From: Lunularia cruciata
Taxonomy: Eukaryota > Streptophyta > Marchantiopsida > Lunulariales > Lunulariaceae
Assembly: GCA_948567375.1 (NCBI GenBank)
Contig: OX419759.1
Location: 13,360,744-13,424,743, forward strand
DNA: 64,000 nucleotides
Direction of reading: 5' to 3'
Shown here: one piece after another, positions 36,944 to 47,312 of the stretch
How positions within the stretch are numbered: the stretch's first letter is position 1
Layout: each line of letters opens with the position of its first letter
Notes under the pieces: model-generated
What the model saw: only the letters and a program-made list of their open reading frames with translations
The model's database searches: none
Told to the model about the DNA's origin: nothing
Made by a program: the position numbers and the translations under genes

Positions 36944-39055
36944 ATGAGTTGGAGTCGAGAGCCGGAGCCTGGAGGGGTCGGGAGATTGAGGTGCTTGCTG
37001 GATAACGTCCAAGGGTTGGTTGACGCGTTAACATCTGTACGATGGAAGAAGCAACAGGTATTTTGTTTAACATTGTATCTTGAAGCCCGTAGTTCCTTTT
37101 AGCATAGTAAGCTCAAAGATGTGGGAAAATGGACCAAAAGAAACATCACTTGCTGCCATCGGCTGCCACGAATTAGCTATACGGCTGATAAAATTTATGG
37201 ATACCAAAATAACTATTTGTCGGTTGTGCATAGGATGCCCTTTGTGAGCTATCTGAGCATGGGATGGTGTTTACTGTGGAGGAATGGTCATGTCTGCAGG
37301 CCCGTGTATACTTCAGAAAAGAGGTCACTTCCTTCCCCCTCCCTGTCAAGACTCGCTAATACCCTGCAAGCGTGTTCCTCGATTTGCTTAAGTTGATGCA
37401 TGAGTAACAGTTAGGTGTTCTACAAGACTTCTTTTCTGGACTGCAGGGAAGTAAGTAAGAGTGATCTTTCCTGGCCTGGATCAACAGTCCTCGTCTCATG
37501 GAACATAGAATGAAGCTTATATCTTGGTATTGTGCAGCTATTTCGGACCTACGAGTATGACGCCGAGGTGCGACCTCGATTTGGCGTGAGCCTTAATCTG
37601 CTCGTAGATTGTTTGAATACTTTCACATCGTCCTCAGGAACCTTGGAGCTTCGATACCCAGGTTTTGATATGCAGCTCATGCTCAAGTAGGTAATCTAGC
37701 GTAGTATATGAAAGCTGAATCCATTTTTTCAAAATGCTGAAAGACTCATCACGAGATATTTGCCCGTTTCCAGCTTTCTCAGTCTCCGCTTGTTTCTTGT
37801 CACCTGACAGGTTGATCGATGCGAATAACATCTGCCACAACGCGGAGATTCGAACTTTGATTCCGGACGCAATACCCCGAGACTTCAGTGTCGATGGCAA
37901 TTTCGATGGTGCATCTCCCACGTGCTTTGCGGTCAAGGTCTGCTCATTATCTTCAAGCTCGTTCTCTCATTCTACTGCAGACAATGAAAGTACTCCGAAA
38001 AGCTGGTGCGCAGGAAATGTACATAACATGGGGATGACATATGCGGTGTGGCTGTTAGAGTAACAAATGACACTTGTTCAAGCGACCATTTTGATGAAGG
38101 TGAAATGTGGTCCTGGGCGTTGTTTCTTGTTGCAGTCATCTTCTCTGAAGGAAGCTATTGACGATCTAGAGTGGCCGGGCTCTAGCATCCAGATCAAACT
38201 CTGCCCTGATCCTCCACAAGTTGTCTTCATGGGAGAGGGTCATGGTGATTTGCAGGTTAAGAACTTTTAACTCATTCCAACTCCTCTTGCAGTCTCTCTT
38301 TGTGTGCTCTCGTCGAGCTAACTTTGGTCTCTTTAACGTGTTCGTCTCATGATTATGGTCATAACTCCAGGTTGCTCTGGTGCCTCATGTTTATGAATCA
38401 AGAGGGTTAAGGTTGAAGAAGTCTAGTTACAGGGATTGTCTTGGAGATTGCAACTTGGTGTTGAACTGTTGGGTCTAACAAACATTGCCATTTAAACGTG
38501 GTTGGAGCTGGCTCGATAGATTTCTCTGACACGATCATGCAGCATATATTCTTGTTTCTATTTGAGTTGTACATCCGACAAGTCAAGCTTATATCCCGGT
38601 TCTATTTTATCTACAGATCGTGTTTCCTTACAGCGCCAACGCGGAACTCTTCATCGCTTTTCAATGCGAACGTGAGGTTGCTTACAGGTAAATCACCAGT
38701 AACATTTTTGCCTCAGCTCGTCCTTCATAGGAAGGTGTGCATCTTGCTTTCGGCAGTAGCCAGATTCCGCAGAAGGTGATAGTCTCAGATTTGACGTTGT
38801 TCTTGATTCAGATACAAGTACAAGCATCTCAGGGCTACAACGGCCAACATACCAAGCACTATATTGAAAGATAATCGAGGAAGCAAACTAACCATAGGAA
38901 GTGGTGGCCTCCTAAAAGTACAACATTTAATTTCTGTTCGACAGAATCCGATGGACAATAACCATAACTATCAGACACAGGGAGTGAGAGTCTCGTACAT
39001 AGAATTCTACGTCATGCCAGAAGAAGACGAACAAGATTCGCCCCGATCTATTTAG
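36944..39055 (+). CDS. RAD1: Checkpoint clamp subunit RAD1 (9-1-1 complex)
   Basis: RAD1 forms the PCNA-like 9-1-1 ring with RAD9 and HUS1, which is loaded at damaged or stalled DNA to activate checkpoint signalling in the nucleus. Seven exons, 36944-37057, 37234-37323, 37538-37686, 37811-37937, 38136-38255, 38617-38687 and 38812-39055, close in phase to 304 residues, matching the family size (about 280-300). Conserved stretches: LDNVQGLVDALTSVRWKK at the N-terminus, ALCELSEHGMVFTVEE, RFGVSLNLLVDCLNTF, the AELFIAFQCE segment before Y-K-Y-K-H-L-R-A, and the C-terminal GGLLKVQHLI and VSYIEFYVMPEEDE typical of the last clamp strand. All introns are GT-AG. The ATG at 36944 is the first in frame before the conserved region. 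Confidence 0.93.
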
Positions 39056-41163
39056 TGCATTGCCCTCATGAGAGTACACCTCCTTACTGTTCTCAATCTT
39101 TAGTCAGTTACCTTCACTTCCAATGTACTATCTTTTCCAAGATAAAGCTCTCAAGATCAACAGCGGATCGAAGTAAGCAACTCAGGTATGAAAGGCTCAA
39201 ATTAAGAAATCTCCACAAGTACGAGTCTTTTTGCGGGATGAATTAGTGCTCATTCTGTGGAGGAGGTCCTTGCCCATACGCCATCTCCATTACTACAAAG
39301 TTGTTGAAATGGAAGGATGGAGCTCAGCAGTTCAACGACCGATCTTGTTTGCACCGTCAGACTTGGAAAGCCATTTGCCCCTAGTCTGTGAATTCTATAA
39401 GATTTAACCACTCGAAGGACTGACAAATCAGCAATCACCGCCTCAAGTGTACAATCCCTGCGAAAAGGCTCCAAAACTAAATTGCGACTATACAGAGTGA
39501 ATAAATCCTCCAGTGTCCCTCGTTAGAGGAGAAATTAATTTTCGGCAAAGCCACTTGGCAGGGCTCGTAAACGTCAAGCAATGATTCCGCAGTTTACCAT
39601 TCTCTTGTAATTTGGTACTTGTACCAACTCATTCAGGTCATGCGGCGTCATCTTACCATATGTAAAACACTGTAGGATTGTGTGGCGTGCTGATCTTTTC
39701 CTTCCTCCACCATGCGTCAACAAGACATCGAGGTCTGCATTAACACAACCATAAGCAAGTGGGAAAACAGAGTGAATTTTATTGGCAAATAGTACTTTGG
39801 ACCTAAATCTATGAAGAATGATCTCTTTAGGGAATTGAGAGAAATTGGCATAGGACTCCGAGAATATACAATCCTAGTTGACTATCTGTGTAGTGGAAAA
39901 TAAGGTTCCACCCACCTGGAATTCTCTCCTCACTGGAATTGGCAGTCAACCATGTTTTGCAACTTTGCCAGCGGACAATTCTACTTGTAGACCTTACGGG
40001 GACTCTTTCTGCCTTATGAACAACATCTTAAGGAAATCGGAGCAGGAATAGCTCTTACTCCGCATAAATAAAGTTCACACTTGAGATGCCAGCACGTTTT
40101 CTGTGATGCAACTTCTGTCATGGTACGGTGCCAGTCAATCTTCCTTTCATTTCTATATCCGTTCAACCACGTTTCTGTACTAGAAGACAAGCGGAATTAA
40201 GAGAATGGTCCGTTGCTTTGTAAAATGACTTGCAAGGAGAAGAATTTTATTGTGCCTACACAAACTTTAGTTCGGACAAAACTATCTTTGGACGTAATTG
40301 ATCGAAATTGACGTACGAGTTGGTTTATAGTCTACATGTTTTACACTTTTGGATACACCTTACCGAAGGTTTATTAAGCAGTCTACCAAGTAGACGAGCG
40401 TAGTGAAGAGAAAAGTTCTTGCTCTGTGAAGATTATCTATAAGAAGAAAGCGGTTCATCATAATTATACAATTTTTTGTTCAAGGATTTCTTTGCAAATA
40501 ATTGATCAAGTGTTCAGATCTAGTTCCTTTATAGATTACATGTTACACCGTTTCTAACAAATTTTACCATGGGCCACTACATTCGTTCTTCATTAGTGAG
40601 TTTGCTTTCAAAGTTAAATCAGAGGTACATTAACATCAGGATATTCCGGTGTAAATTTTCCAAGTAGCATGGAGATATTGCAAATAAATGTTTTACACAT
40701 TGCAAACGAGGAATTCTTGTGTTCCCTGGAATTAAGTCAAACAGTACAAGTTCAACGGCACGATGGTTTCCAATGCGATGATAATGAAATTGGGGATACG
40801 AGAATTCGTTCGCCATAAAAAATCAAGTATTTCATTCATATGGGGACCTGTTTACTGTGATACTCACATCCCTGGAGTTTAGGCGGGCAAATTCAGTATT
40901 AGCGGACAAGAATTCGGAAAATCGAGAGAGAGCAGAGCAGATAAATTTAATCGGTTCTCAAGTGAGGAATGCTAAAGAGCATTATATTGCCGTCAAATCC
41001 TTTGAACAAAATACAGAGTCGTTATGGGCGACTCACTGATTGATATGCATGTACAATTCGCTATTCGAATCCTTCACCTTAGAAACGATGGGGTGTTGAC
41101 TATGCAATCTACTACAAATGCACTTGGCTTGTATTTTACAGCGTGCATCTGTTCATCTTCCCT
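39056..41163. other. Intergenic, no gene recognised
   Basis: RAD1 (+) and OEP16 (-) converge on this stretch. Only short open frames occur (for example 39250-39474 on the minus strand, 75 codons) and none resembles a known family. Confidence 0.5.
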
Positions 41164-41763
41164 TCAAGAGATGTTTCTCAAAACTTCAGCGGCAGTAGCG
41201 ATGGCTCCTCCGGTAATGGCTCCGCGCAGTACTCGGTCGCTTCCAGGGTTGGCCTCTGTCAAAGAAAGGGCAGCTCCGGTCAACACTCCTCCGATAAGAG
41301 CATTCTTCCAGTCGTGCACACCCCGAGCCTCTGAAATTCCATAGGTGACACCAGAGTATACTCCGGCAACAAGCCCCCACTGCACTGCCTCCTTGCCCAA
41401 TCTCTGCACAGAGTTCTCTAGGCTCTTCTTGTTGGTCTCCTCCTGCAAGAGGAACGCGTAGGTGTCCTGAGACGCGGCGTGCAAAACTCCGACGCCTCCT
41501 ACTTTCACAAACCCATCAAAAACTCTGTTGATGAGTGGGTGGCCAAAGTCCACCAACACATTGTGCCTGGGGTTCTCAATGCCGGCATCGATGTTAGCCT
41601 TGGCTCTGCTGCTTTGCTCCTGTCCCCATCTCTTCGAGTTATCCCACGACTCCCTCAGGGACTCCTTGGTGTTCTGTCCAAATCTCTTCCCGTCGTCCAC
41701 CGCATCCCGAGCTGAATCCTTAGCTCCCTGGACGTGATCAGATGAAGCCTGGTACTGAGGCAT
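41164..41763 (-). CDS. OEP16: Outer envelope pore protein 16 (OEP16), with long N-terminal extension
   Basis: A single-exon gene of 199 residues. The C-terminal two thirds match the OEP16 branch of the Tim17/Tim22/PRAT family, a four-helix channel of the chloroplast outer envelope linked to amino-acid and preprotein passage. Seen are GHPLINRVFDGFVKVGGVG, the small-residue helix GLVAGVYSGVTYGISE and ALIGGVLTGAALSLTE. The first 55 or so residues are hydrophilic with repeated amphipathic Lys/Asp/Ser/Trp units (K-D-S-A-R-D-A, K-E-S-L-R-E-S-W, K-R-W-G-Q-E-Q), reminiscent of LEA-like segments; typical OEP16 is about 145-180 residues. The start is the ATG at 41761-41763 (the GTG two codons earlier is ignored). 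ACGTG-core motifs lie upstream. OEP16 isoforms of seeds are known to be ABA/ABI3 controlled. Confidence 0.85.
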   Translation of the reverse strand: MPQYQASSDHVQGAKDSARDAVDDGKRFGQNTKESLRESWDNSKRWGQEQSSRAKANIDAGIENPRHNVLVDFGHPLINRVFDGFVKVGGVGVLHAASQDTYAFLLQEETNKKSLENSVQRLGKEAVQWGLVAGVYSGVTYGISEARGVHDWKNALIGGVLTGAALSLTEANPGSDRVLRGAITGGAIATAAEVLRNIS

Positions 41764-41935
41764 TGTCACTCCACAGACTTGCAGTTACAATCGAAGGAAT
41801 GAAGAATTGTTGAATCAGTCTTGAATTGAGCTGATAGATGGAAGGAGGGAGATGAAATAAGCAATGACAGAGAAATGAAATCGAATTGATTGTCGGTTGA
41901 GCGGATCGGGGAGGAATATGTACTGCTGCGATAGT

Positions 41936-41974
41936 CCCGCTACGTGGAAATTGAAACACTTGGCCCGCTACGTG
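41936..41974. promoter_or_regulatory. Duplicated CCCGCTACGTG motif, ABRE-like, upstream of OEP16
   Basis: CCCGCTACGTG occurs at 41936-41946 and again at 41964-41974, 28 bp apart and about 170-210 bp upstream of the OEP16 start. The ACGTG core is that of ABA-responsive elements bound by bZIP factors. Function is inferred. Confidence 0.5.
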
Positions 41975-42110
41975 TTGCAATCTGAGCTTAGTTAAATTGG
42001 AGATAGACAATTGCTGCATCCTGAGCGACATGTGGGATCCTTCTATTGGCTCAGGCGTGAGTCATCGAGAAGGTTAATGAACCCGACTGAGGAACCAAGC
42101 GTTCATGCAC

Positions 42111-42119
42111 GCCACGTGT
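42111..42119. promoter_or_regulatory. G-box GCCACGTGT upstream of OEP16
   Basis: A palindromic CACGTG at 42113-42118 in the context GCCACGTGT, about 350 bp upstream of OEP16. Together with the two TACGTG motifs it makes a typical multi-ABRE promoter arrangement. Confidence 0.5.
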
Positions 42120-44801
42120 TGTTCGATCCTTTCATATTCCCAAATCCTCTTTGGCTATTGACTGTCGTCCAAAGTGCTCATTCCTTCCTTCGATTTTCTC
42201 TCCCGTTCGGAAACCATATCCATCGATGATCGACGACGTTGCATGGCCATGGCCAGCGAGCCTTGCTGGACACCGAGAGTTAGATCGTGGTTCAAAATAT
42301 ACAGCCCCTGAGAAACTTGACGATTCAACATGCTTCGTCCCCGCACTGGTCCTTCGTCGTTTTGTCCACGGACTTCGTCTCTAAGCAATAAAGCTCTGGG
42401 GTGTTCGATGAGTTAAGGGATCAGTAAGGGCGAGAAGTTTGAGTTCGCTTGGACTTGAAAGATTTGCAGTTATGTAATTAGTCCCGATTGTAACGAAATT
42501 GTTCGCGTTCCCCATCAGGCTGTGAGGTCTGGGACGTTGGAGAGTTGCGGAATGAGAAGCGAAGAAGTTCAACGGTTGGAGCTTTGAAATTTGAAATTTT
42601 TGATGCACATGCACGCAATTTGTGTCCATGGTAGTGAACTTGATTCCACTTTATTCCACCTCGAAGTAGACTTTTTACTTAGTAATAAGATGGTGTTTAT
42701 GCCTCCCATTTATCTCGTTGTGATCAACAACCTCGGCTCAGCATACGGATATGGTAACGTTTCTTAAGTGCAAGTTGACATAAATACTCCGAATTGATCA
42801 CTGGAATTTGACAAAATTGATTAGTGCATGCAAATTTCACGATCCACGCAGAACGAACTCGGATTACCCAAGAGGATGGCCAAGCCGACACCTCCACATA
42901 CTGTTGAAGAATAAGTTCATAGTGTAGAGTTCGAGAATTTCGAGCCATCATTGCTGATATAAGATCGTGTCTGAGACAAAAGGTTCAAACGATATACTGT
43001 CGTGCACGAACGTAGTTTGTCGTTAAAGTGGACGACTTATGTTTTCTGTCAGTAATGTAACCTCCCTGTGAAAATCTTCCAGTGGATGTCTACGACAAGT
43101 TCACAAAGGATCACCACAGAGCTGCGAGGAGACAACGCACCATGTGATTAGAGTACCAAAACAACCAGTCTCCAGGGCCTCACTGCAGTAATCGGAAGTC
43201 ATCATCTCAAGTCCTCATCAACTGGAGTGCAGATTGGAGAAGAAGAGCAATACCGTAGGCGTGACTGACAGTCTCTAATTTCCAGCAACAGTTGCGCTCA
43301 ATGACTCAAGTCTTGAAGACTTTTACGACTTGGCGGCTGTTACGAGCAGATGAGGAAGCAATTCGTGTCAGTTTCATCGTCTTGAGATTGCAGAATGACA
43401 AAATTACGAGAATCGCTCCTCGTTCCCGCAACTTATCACATTCTGGAGGTAGTGTGCTTTCCCTTCACGGTAGAATTCATCTCCAATTACGTTACCAAAG
43501 TATCAAAGCTTCTCCAATTTCAACTTTCGGCATGGACTGGGCGCCGGGGGCCATCGCAATTCAAGCAGTTAGGATCTGCATGTGAGGAAAGTACCATCGA
43601 TGTTTCATGTTAGGCGAGAATTACCAACTTATTGAGATCCTAGATTGCACCCGCATTGCATCCTTTAGTGTGAGAGGCCTACATGGCTTTACAACCTCTG
43701 CTTTTACCAGAGCAATCAATCTCCAGCACGTGCTGTCGATTAGCTATGCGATTGGATTGACCAGGTGCATTCACATGGCTGCATATCTAAAGTGTAGTGT
43801 AACCCACCGTTTTCTTGGGAATTTGAACATCGTTTCTGAGACTACAAGTGATTGTCTCCTTTAAAGATTGTTTATGTCTTATTTCCTCTTTTTAATCACG
43901 TTTTACGGTAAAACACTTTCAGAATCTAAAAATCTAAATTTCAATTTCGTTTGCATTTACTGCATATACCATGCATTTCACATCTATCACCTGAAGTCAT
44001 GAACAACTATTTTAGGTCTTCAGTAAAGAAAGGATACAATTTCATGTTTACTTATTCTTTGACATTGAGATTGTTCATTTCGACCGCAGAGAGTTATAAT
44101 TTAATGAACACTTCTCTATTTTATAATTAATGTCTATGTTCAAAAGTATCATTATTGATTTTCCTCCTTATTATAAAAGACTTCCACATCACTTCACTGA
44201 CAAAGAATGTTTGATGTCATGTGAGAGGTTCTCACAATAATATAAATTTGAACTTAAAACCCAAAAGCAAAGTAATATACAACACTTCTATACAACATAT
44301 TTTTACCCGAAGATTTCATGTTCGAGCGTTAATAGTATCTACAAGAAGATAAATTGAAGACCAAATTAACATGTCCCTATCCAAAAGAATCACCATGGAC
44401 AAAGTAATGAGTGTTGAGAATATGCTACATGATTCTTCATGATGGTCAGGATTCCATTATGTAAGGGGATATTCTTCATATAGCCTGCCAATAGAACTCT
44501 TGCTTACAAGATCAGATTGAGGAGATGCACGGAAGGTAGGATGAATCCAAAGAAGTAGCTGAGATCACAAAGTGCTTGATTAGAAACCGATCTACGTCGA
44601 TTCCGACCGACTGAAAGGCATTCTGCATTCCTTCTAACCTGAATCAGACAACTTCAGAAGATCTTCTTCCCTGCATCGCTTCCTGTATCCACAGGAGGAG
44701 TGGAAACCTCAATGCATAAAGTACTGGGATGAAACGGTGCCTGGAACTACAAATTATGCACATGCTTGCGAACTTCAAAGAGGACAATGATCCCATTCAT
44801 A

Positions 44802-44844
44802 CTCCTATAGCTGCAATCCCGCTGAGTCAATGCAGCTATAGGAG
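44802..44844. repeat. Perfect 14-bp inverted repeat, 15-nt loop
   Basis: CTCCTATAGCTGCA at 44802-44815 and its exact complement TGCAGCTATAGGAG at 44831-44844. It is about 205 bp past the stop of the minus-strand RETICULATA-related gene, so probably within or just after its 3' UTR. The stem is too short for a typical plant microRNA precursor. Confidence 0.75.
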
Positions 44845-45050
44845 GAAACTCAGTTGAAATGCTTGCTCAAAAACGATATCGGAAATTGCGCTGTACAAGG
44901 AGGTTGTGAGGCTTGATAAAACTCGCAAAGTTCTGAGCGACACACACACGGGATTCGAGAGAGGAAGTGAGAGAAATCATTGTACAGGAGGTATAGACAA
45001 ACTGTGGGGTGGCCCTTTCTGATTTATGGCATGGAAATTGATAAGCAAGT

Positions 45051-46403
45051 TTATTGAATACCAGCCCACCTTGCCCAGTCCACGAATTGCATGGCACCAA
45101 AAATGTTATTGGCAAACCGAACGCCAACGGTGAAAAGCATGGCAGCTTGAGGCATTTTCCTGCCCACTATGGATCGTTCTGCAATTGATTCCAGTCCATT
45201 GACAATCTGATATCTCGTATTGGCCGAAACTGCCATGAAAACACCCCACAGTGCTGCACTTTGCAGAATATCGGGAACCTTAACCTCGTCTTCGGAACCA
45301 TTTGATGTAGTCTTCTTCTTCTGCTTAAGCTTGCGCTTCAGAACCATGACATTGCTTGCTACTCCCTGTCCAACAATCCCACAGCTAAATCCAGTGACTC
45401 CGTATTGGATCCCTTTGTAGAATAGCGTACTGATCCTTTGTACTGAGGTGAACGATCTTCCCGGTCTCTGGGCTTCAAACATGCTACTGGGAAGAGCCTG
45501 GAGGGTCCTGGAAAGTCGAGATCCGAGTCCTTTACCTGTGGAAGAGGTTATGCCAAACTGCACAAATGGAGCCATCAATCCCACTAGGGCAATGTCCAGG
45601 GCAATTCCCACAAGCATGTCGGAAAGGTAGAGTTCAAACTCGTTCCAGAATTGGACCCCACGCTGTTTCATTTCTGCAAGTGTGGCACATCCTGTAGCGA
45701 TGGCTATCTCGGCTGAGAGTTTGAAGAGGAAGTTGGGATCTGCGAGCATACGGTTTCTCAAGAGCTTGCTAGAGTTGATGGCTGGTCCTAAAGGCCAAGG
45801 CGCGCTTTGTAGTTGGAAATAGCGAGAGAGCAGCAGTTCTGAAATTCCCGTGGTCTGGGCAGCTTCGAGCATGTCTGGCGGCAGTTGTTTCACTCCTCTG
45901 GAATTCATTTCCTGTTGCACTTGCTCGGCATTCAGTAAAGCTCCAAACTCCTCGTCATCTTTGCTTGAAGAATCCTCTCCGCCACTGTCTCCACCACCAA
46001 ATCCACCAGTTCCATTGTCATCCCCGCCACCAGATCCACCTCCATCGCCTATATCACGTTCTGTGTAAATTTGATCCCTGCTAGATACTGCTATGGGCTG
46101 AAATTTTCTTGAGGATCGGCTGCTCGTCGATATGTAGTCACTGGGAGCTTGAGAAAATTGATTGAAATCACTGCAGGTGTGCTTCTGTGGGACATTGCAG
46201 GCGACTAGTAGATACTGGTTCTGAATCCTGGTGAAGTTTTCTTGTCCAGAAGGTTGTACATCTGCACCACTTTTGAAATTCGGAAAACAACAGTGGGCAT
46301 AAGAAACACCACTGGAAGTGGGGACTGAGAGAGCTGAGATATGTACCCACCTTCGGAGTTTAATTACACTAGTCAATGTTGCAGTTTTCAACGTGATGTC
46401 CAT
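45051..46403 (-). CDS. RETICULATA-related (DUF3411) chloroplast protein
   Basis: A single uninterrupted exon of 450 residues. The C-terminal 300 residues match the RETICULATA/RER family of plastid-envelope membrane proteins that influence mesophyll development and metabolite balance. Seen are LPPDMLEAAQTTGISELLLS, RYFQLQ, W-P-L-G, R-M-L-A-D-P-N-F-L-F-K, the membrane segment DMLVGIALDIALVGLMAP, a second around YGVTGFSCGIVGQG and a third around ALWGVFMAVSANTRYQIVNG. The N-terminus is Ser/Thr/Arg-rich and fits a transit peptide, followed by a Gly/Asp/Ser low-complexity stretch (about residues 115-150) common in this family. The start chosen is the first ATG, 46401-46403; the frame is open upstream only through non-ATG codons to a TGA. 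The exact biochemical role of the family is unknown. Confidence 0.88.
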   Translation of the reverse strand: MDITLKTATLTSVIKLRRWVHISALSVPTSSGVSYAHCCFPNFKSGADVQPSGQENFTRIQNQYLLVACNVPQKHTCSDFNQFSQAPSDYISTSSRSSRKFQPIAVSSRDQIYTERDIGDGGGSGGGDDNGTGGFGGGDSGGEDSSSKDDEEFGALLNAEQVQQEMNSRGVKQLPPDMLEAAQTTGISELLLSRYFQLQSAPWPLGPAINSSKLLRNRMLADPNFLFKLSAEIAIATGCATLAEMKQRGVQFWNEFELYLSDMLVGIALDIALVGLMAPFVQFGITSSTGKGLGSRLSRTLQALPSSMFEAQRPGRSFTSVQRISTLFYKGIQYGVTGFSCGIVGQGVASNVMVLKRKLKQKKKTTSNGSEDEVKVPDILQSAALWGVFMAVSANTRYQIVNGLESIAERSIVGRKMPQAAMLFTVGVRFANNIFGAMQFVDWARWAGIQ

Positions 46404-47312
46404 CACTGCAGCAATCTGCAAGAGTTCTCTGGCGATGATTTTCGCCGTCCGGATTGCCAATCTTGCACTGGGCTCTCACATTCTACACAAAGTTCTTCAC
46501 TGAGTCTCATAAAGCGTTACTTATCATCAGCATGACCAGAGAGTCTCAGAGCACACTGCAACTGGAGGCATATTCTTTTTGAATTGATACACGCGAGTTA
46601 CTACGTCCATGAGGACTCCGAAGGGTCATGGGGACAGTTGAAAGGATGAGAGAGAGCAGAGGAAACGGAAGACAGCGATAAGATCAATTCTGTACAGATG
46701 CCGCACATTCACGTCAAGTCGGTGCTACACATACAGTATAGGATAGGAATTCATAGGGATGAGTGTCAGTAGCCTTTTGGACATCAAGACAGAGTAGATA
46801 GAGCCCTTCAGCCCAGAAAGTACAAAGTGAGTTTCTGAGGAAGATTGCTACGTGGGCTGCAAGATAATCTGTTAGTGACTCCACCTTTCACCGAGATGTC
46901 TCCCAATGAATGCTCAATTTTCCTGTGTGAATTACTCGTGCAAGTGACTGCTCTCATGCATTGCTTCTGCTGGTCGTTTACTTCATCTGCGTGGTTATTT
47001 TGCTCTGTTCATAAAGTGGAAGTCTTCACCCAGTGAGAAATGACGGTCACTTCCGTTATTCAGGGTCTGGGTATTAGACGGCACCCAAGGAGAACACTTA
47101 TGTCAACTTTGTTAACATTTGACAGTCTCTGTCAGCTCCAGTTAAGCGATAATGGACTGGAGCACGTAAGGGCCAGTCACATCAGGCCATATAGTAGCAA
47201 AAGCACTTCGTAGCAACAGCGGTTGTAGTACTCACATAATAGCAGAAACAACCATAAGAAAATGGAAAAATCTCACTGTTTATAACGTGAGAAGTGCACA
47301 TGTGGCCTTCAT
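46404..47312. other. Intergenic between RETICULATA-related and BAG6-like genes
   Basis: Holds the promoter and leader of the RETICULATA-related gene and the 3' end of the BAG6-like gene. No other feature is recognised. Confidence 0.5.

Larger units (their letters stand above)
41764..45050. other. Long intergenic region between OEP16 and the RETICULATA-related gene
   Basis: The first 500 bases hold the OEP16 promoter. Beyond about 42.6 kb no gene or element is recognised. Short open frames at 43292-43864 on the plus strand look like chance. 43.87-44.4 kb is AT-rich. A perfect hairpin lies at 44802-44844 near the 3' end of the next gene. Confidence 0.5.

Noticed and set aside
45850-46068. Plus-strand frame rich in Ser/Pro
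   Set aside because: It is the reverse complement of the Gly/Asp/Ser low-complexity stretch of the RETICULATA-related gene.
46404-46460. Longer RETICULATA-related start at 46460
   Set aside because: That codon is TTG, not ATG, and the frame has a stop a few codons further upstream; the first ATG at 46401-46403 is preferred.
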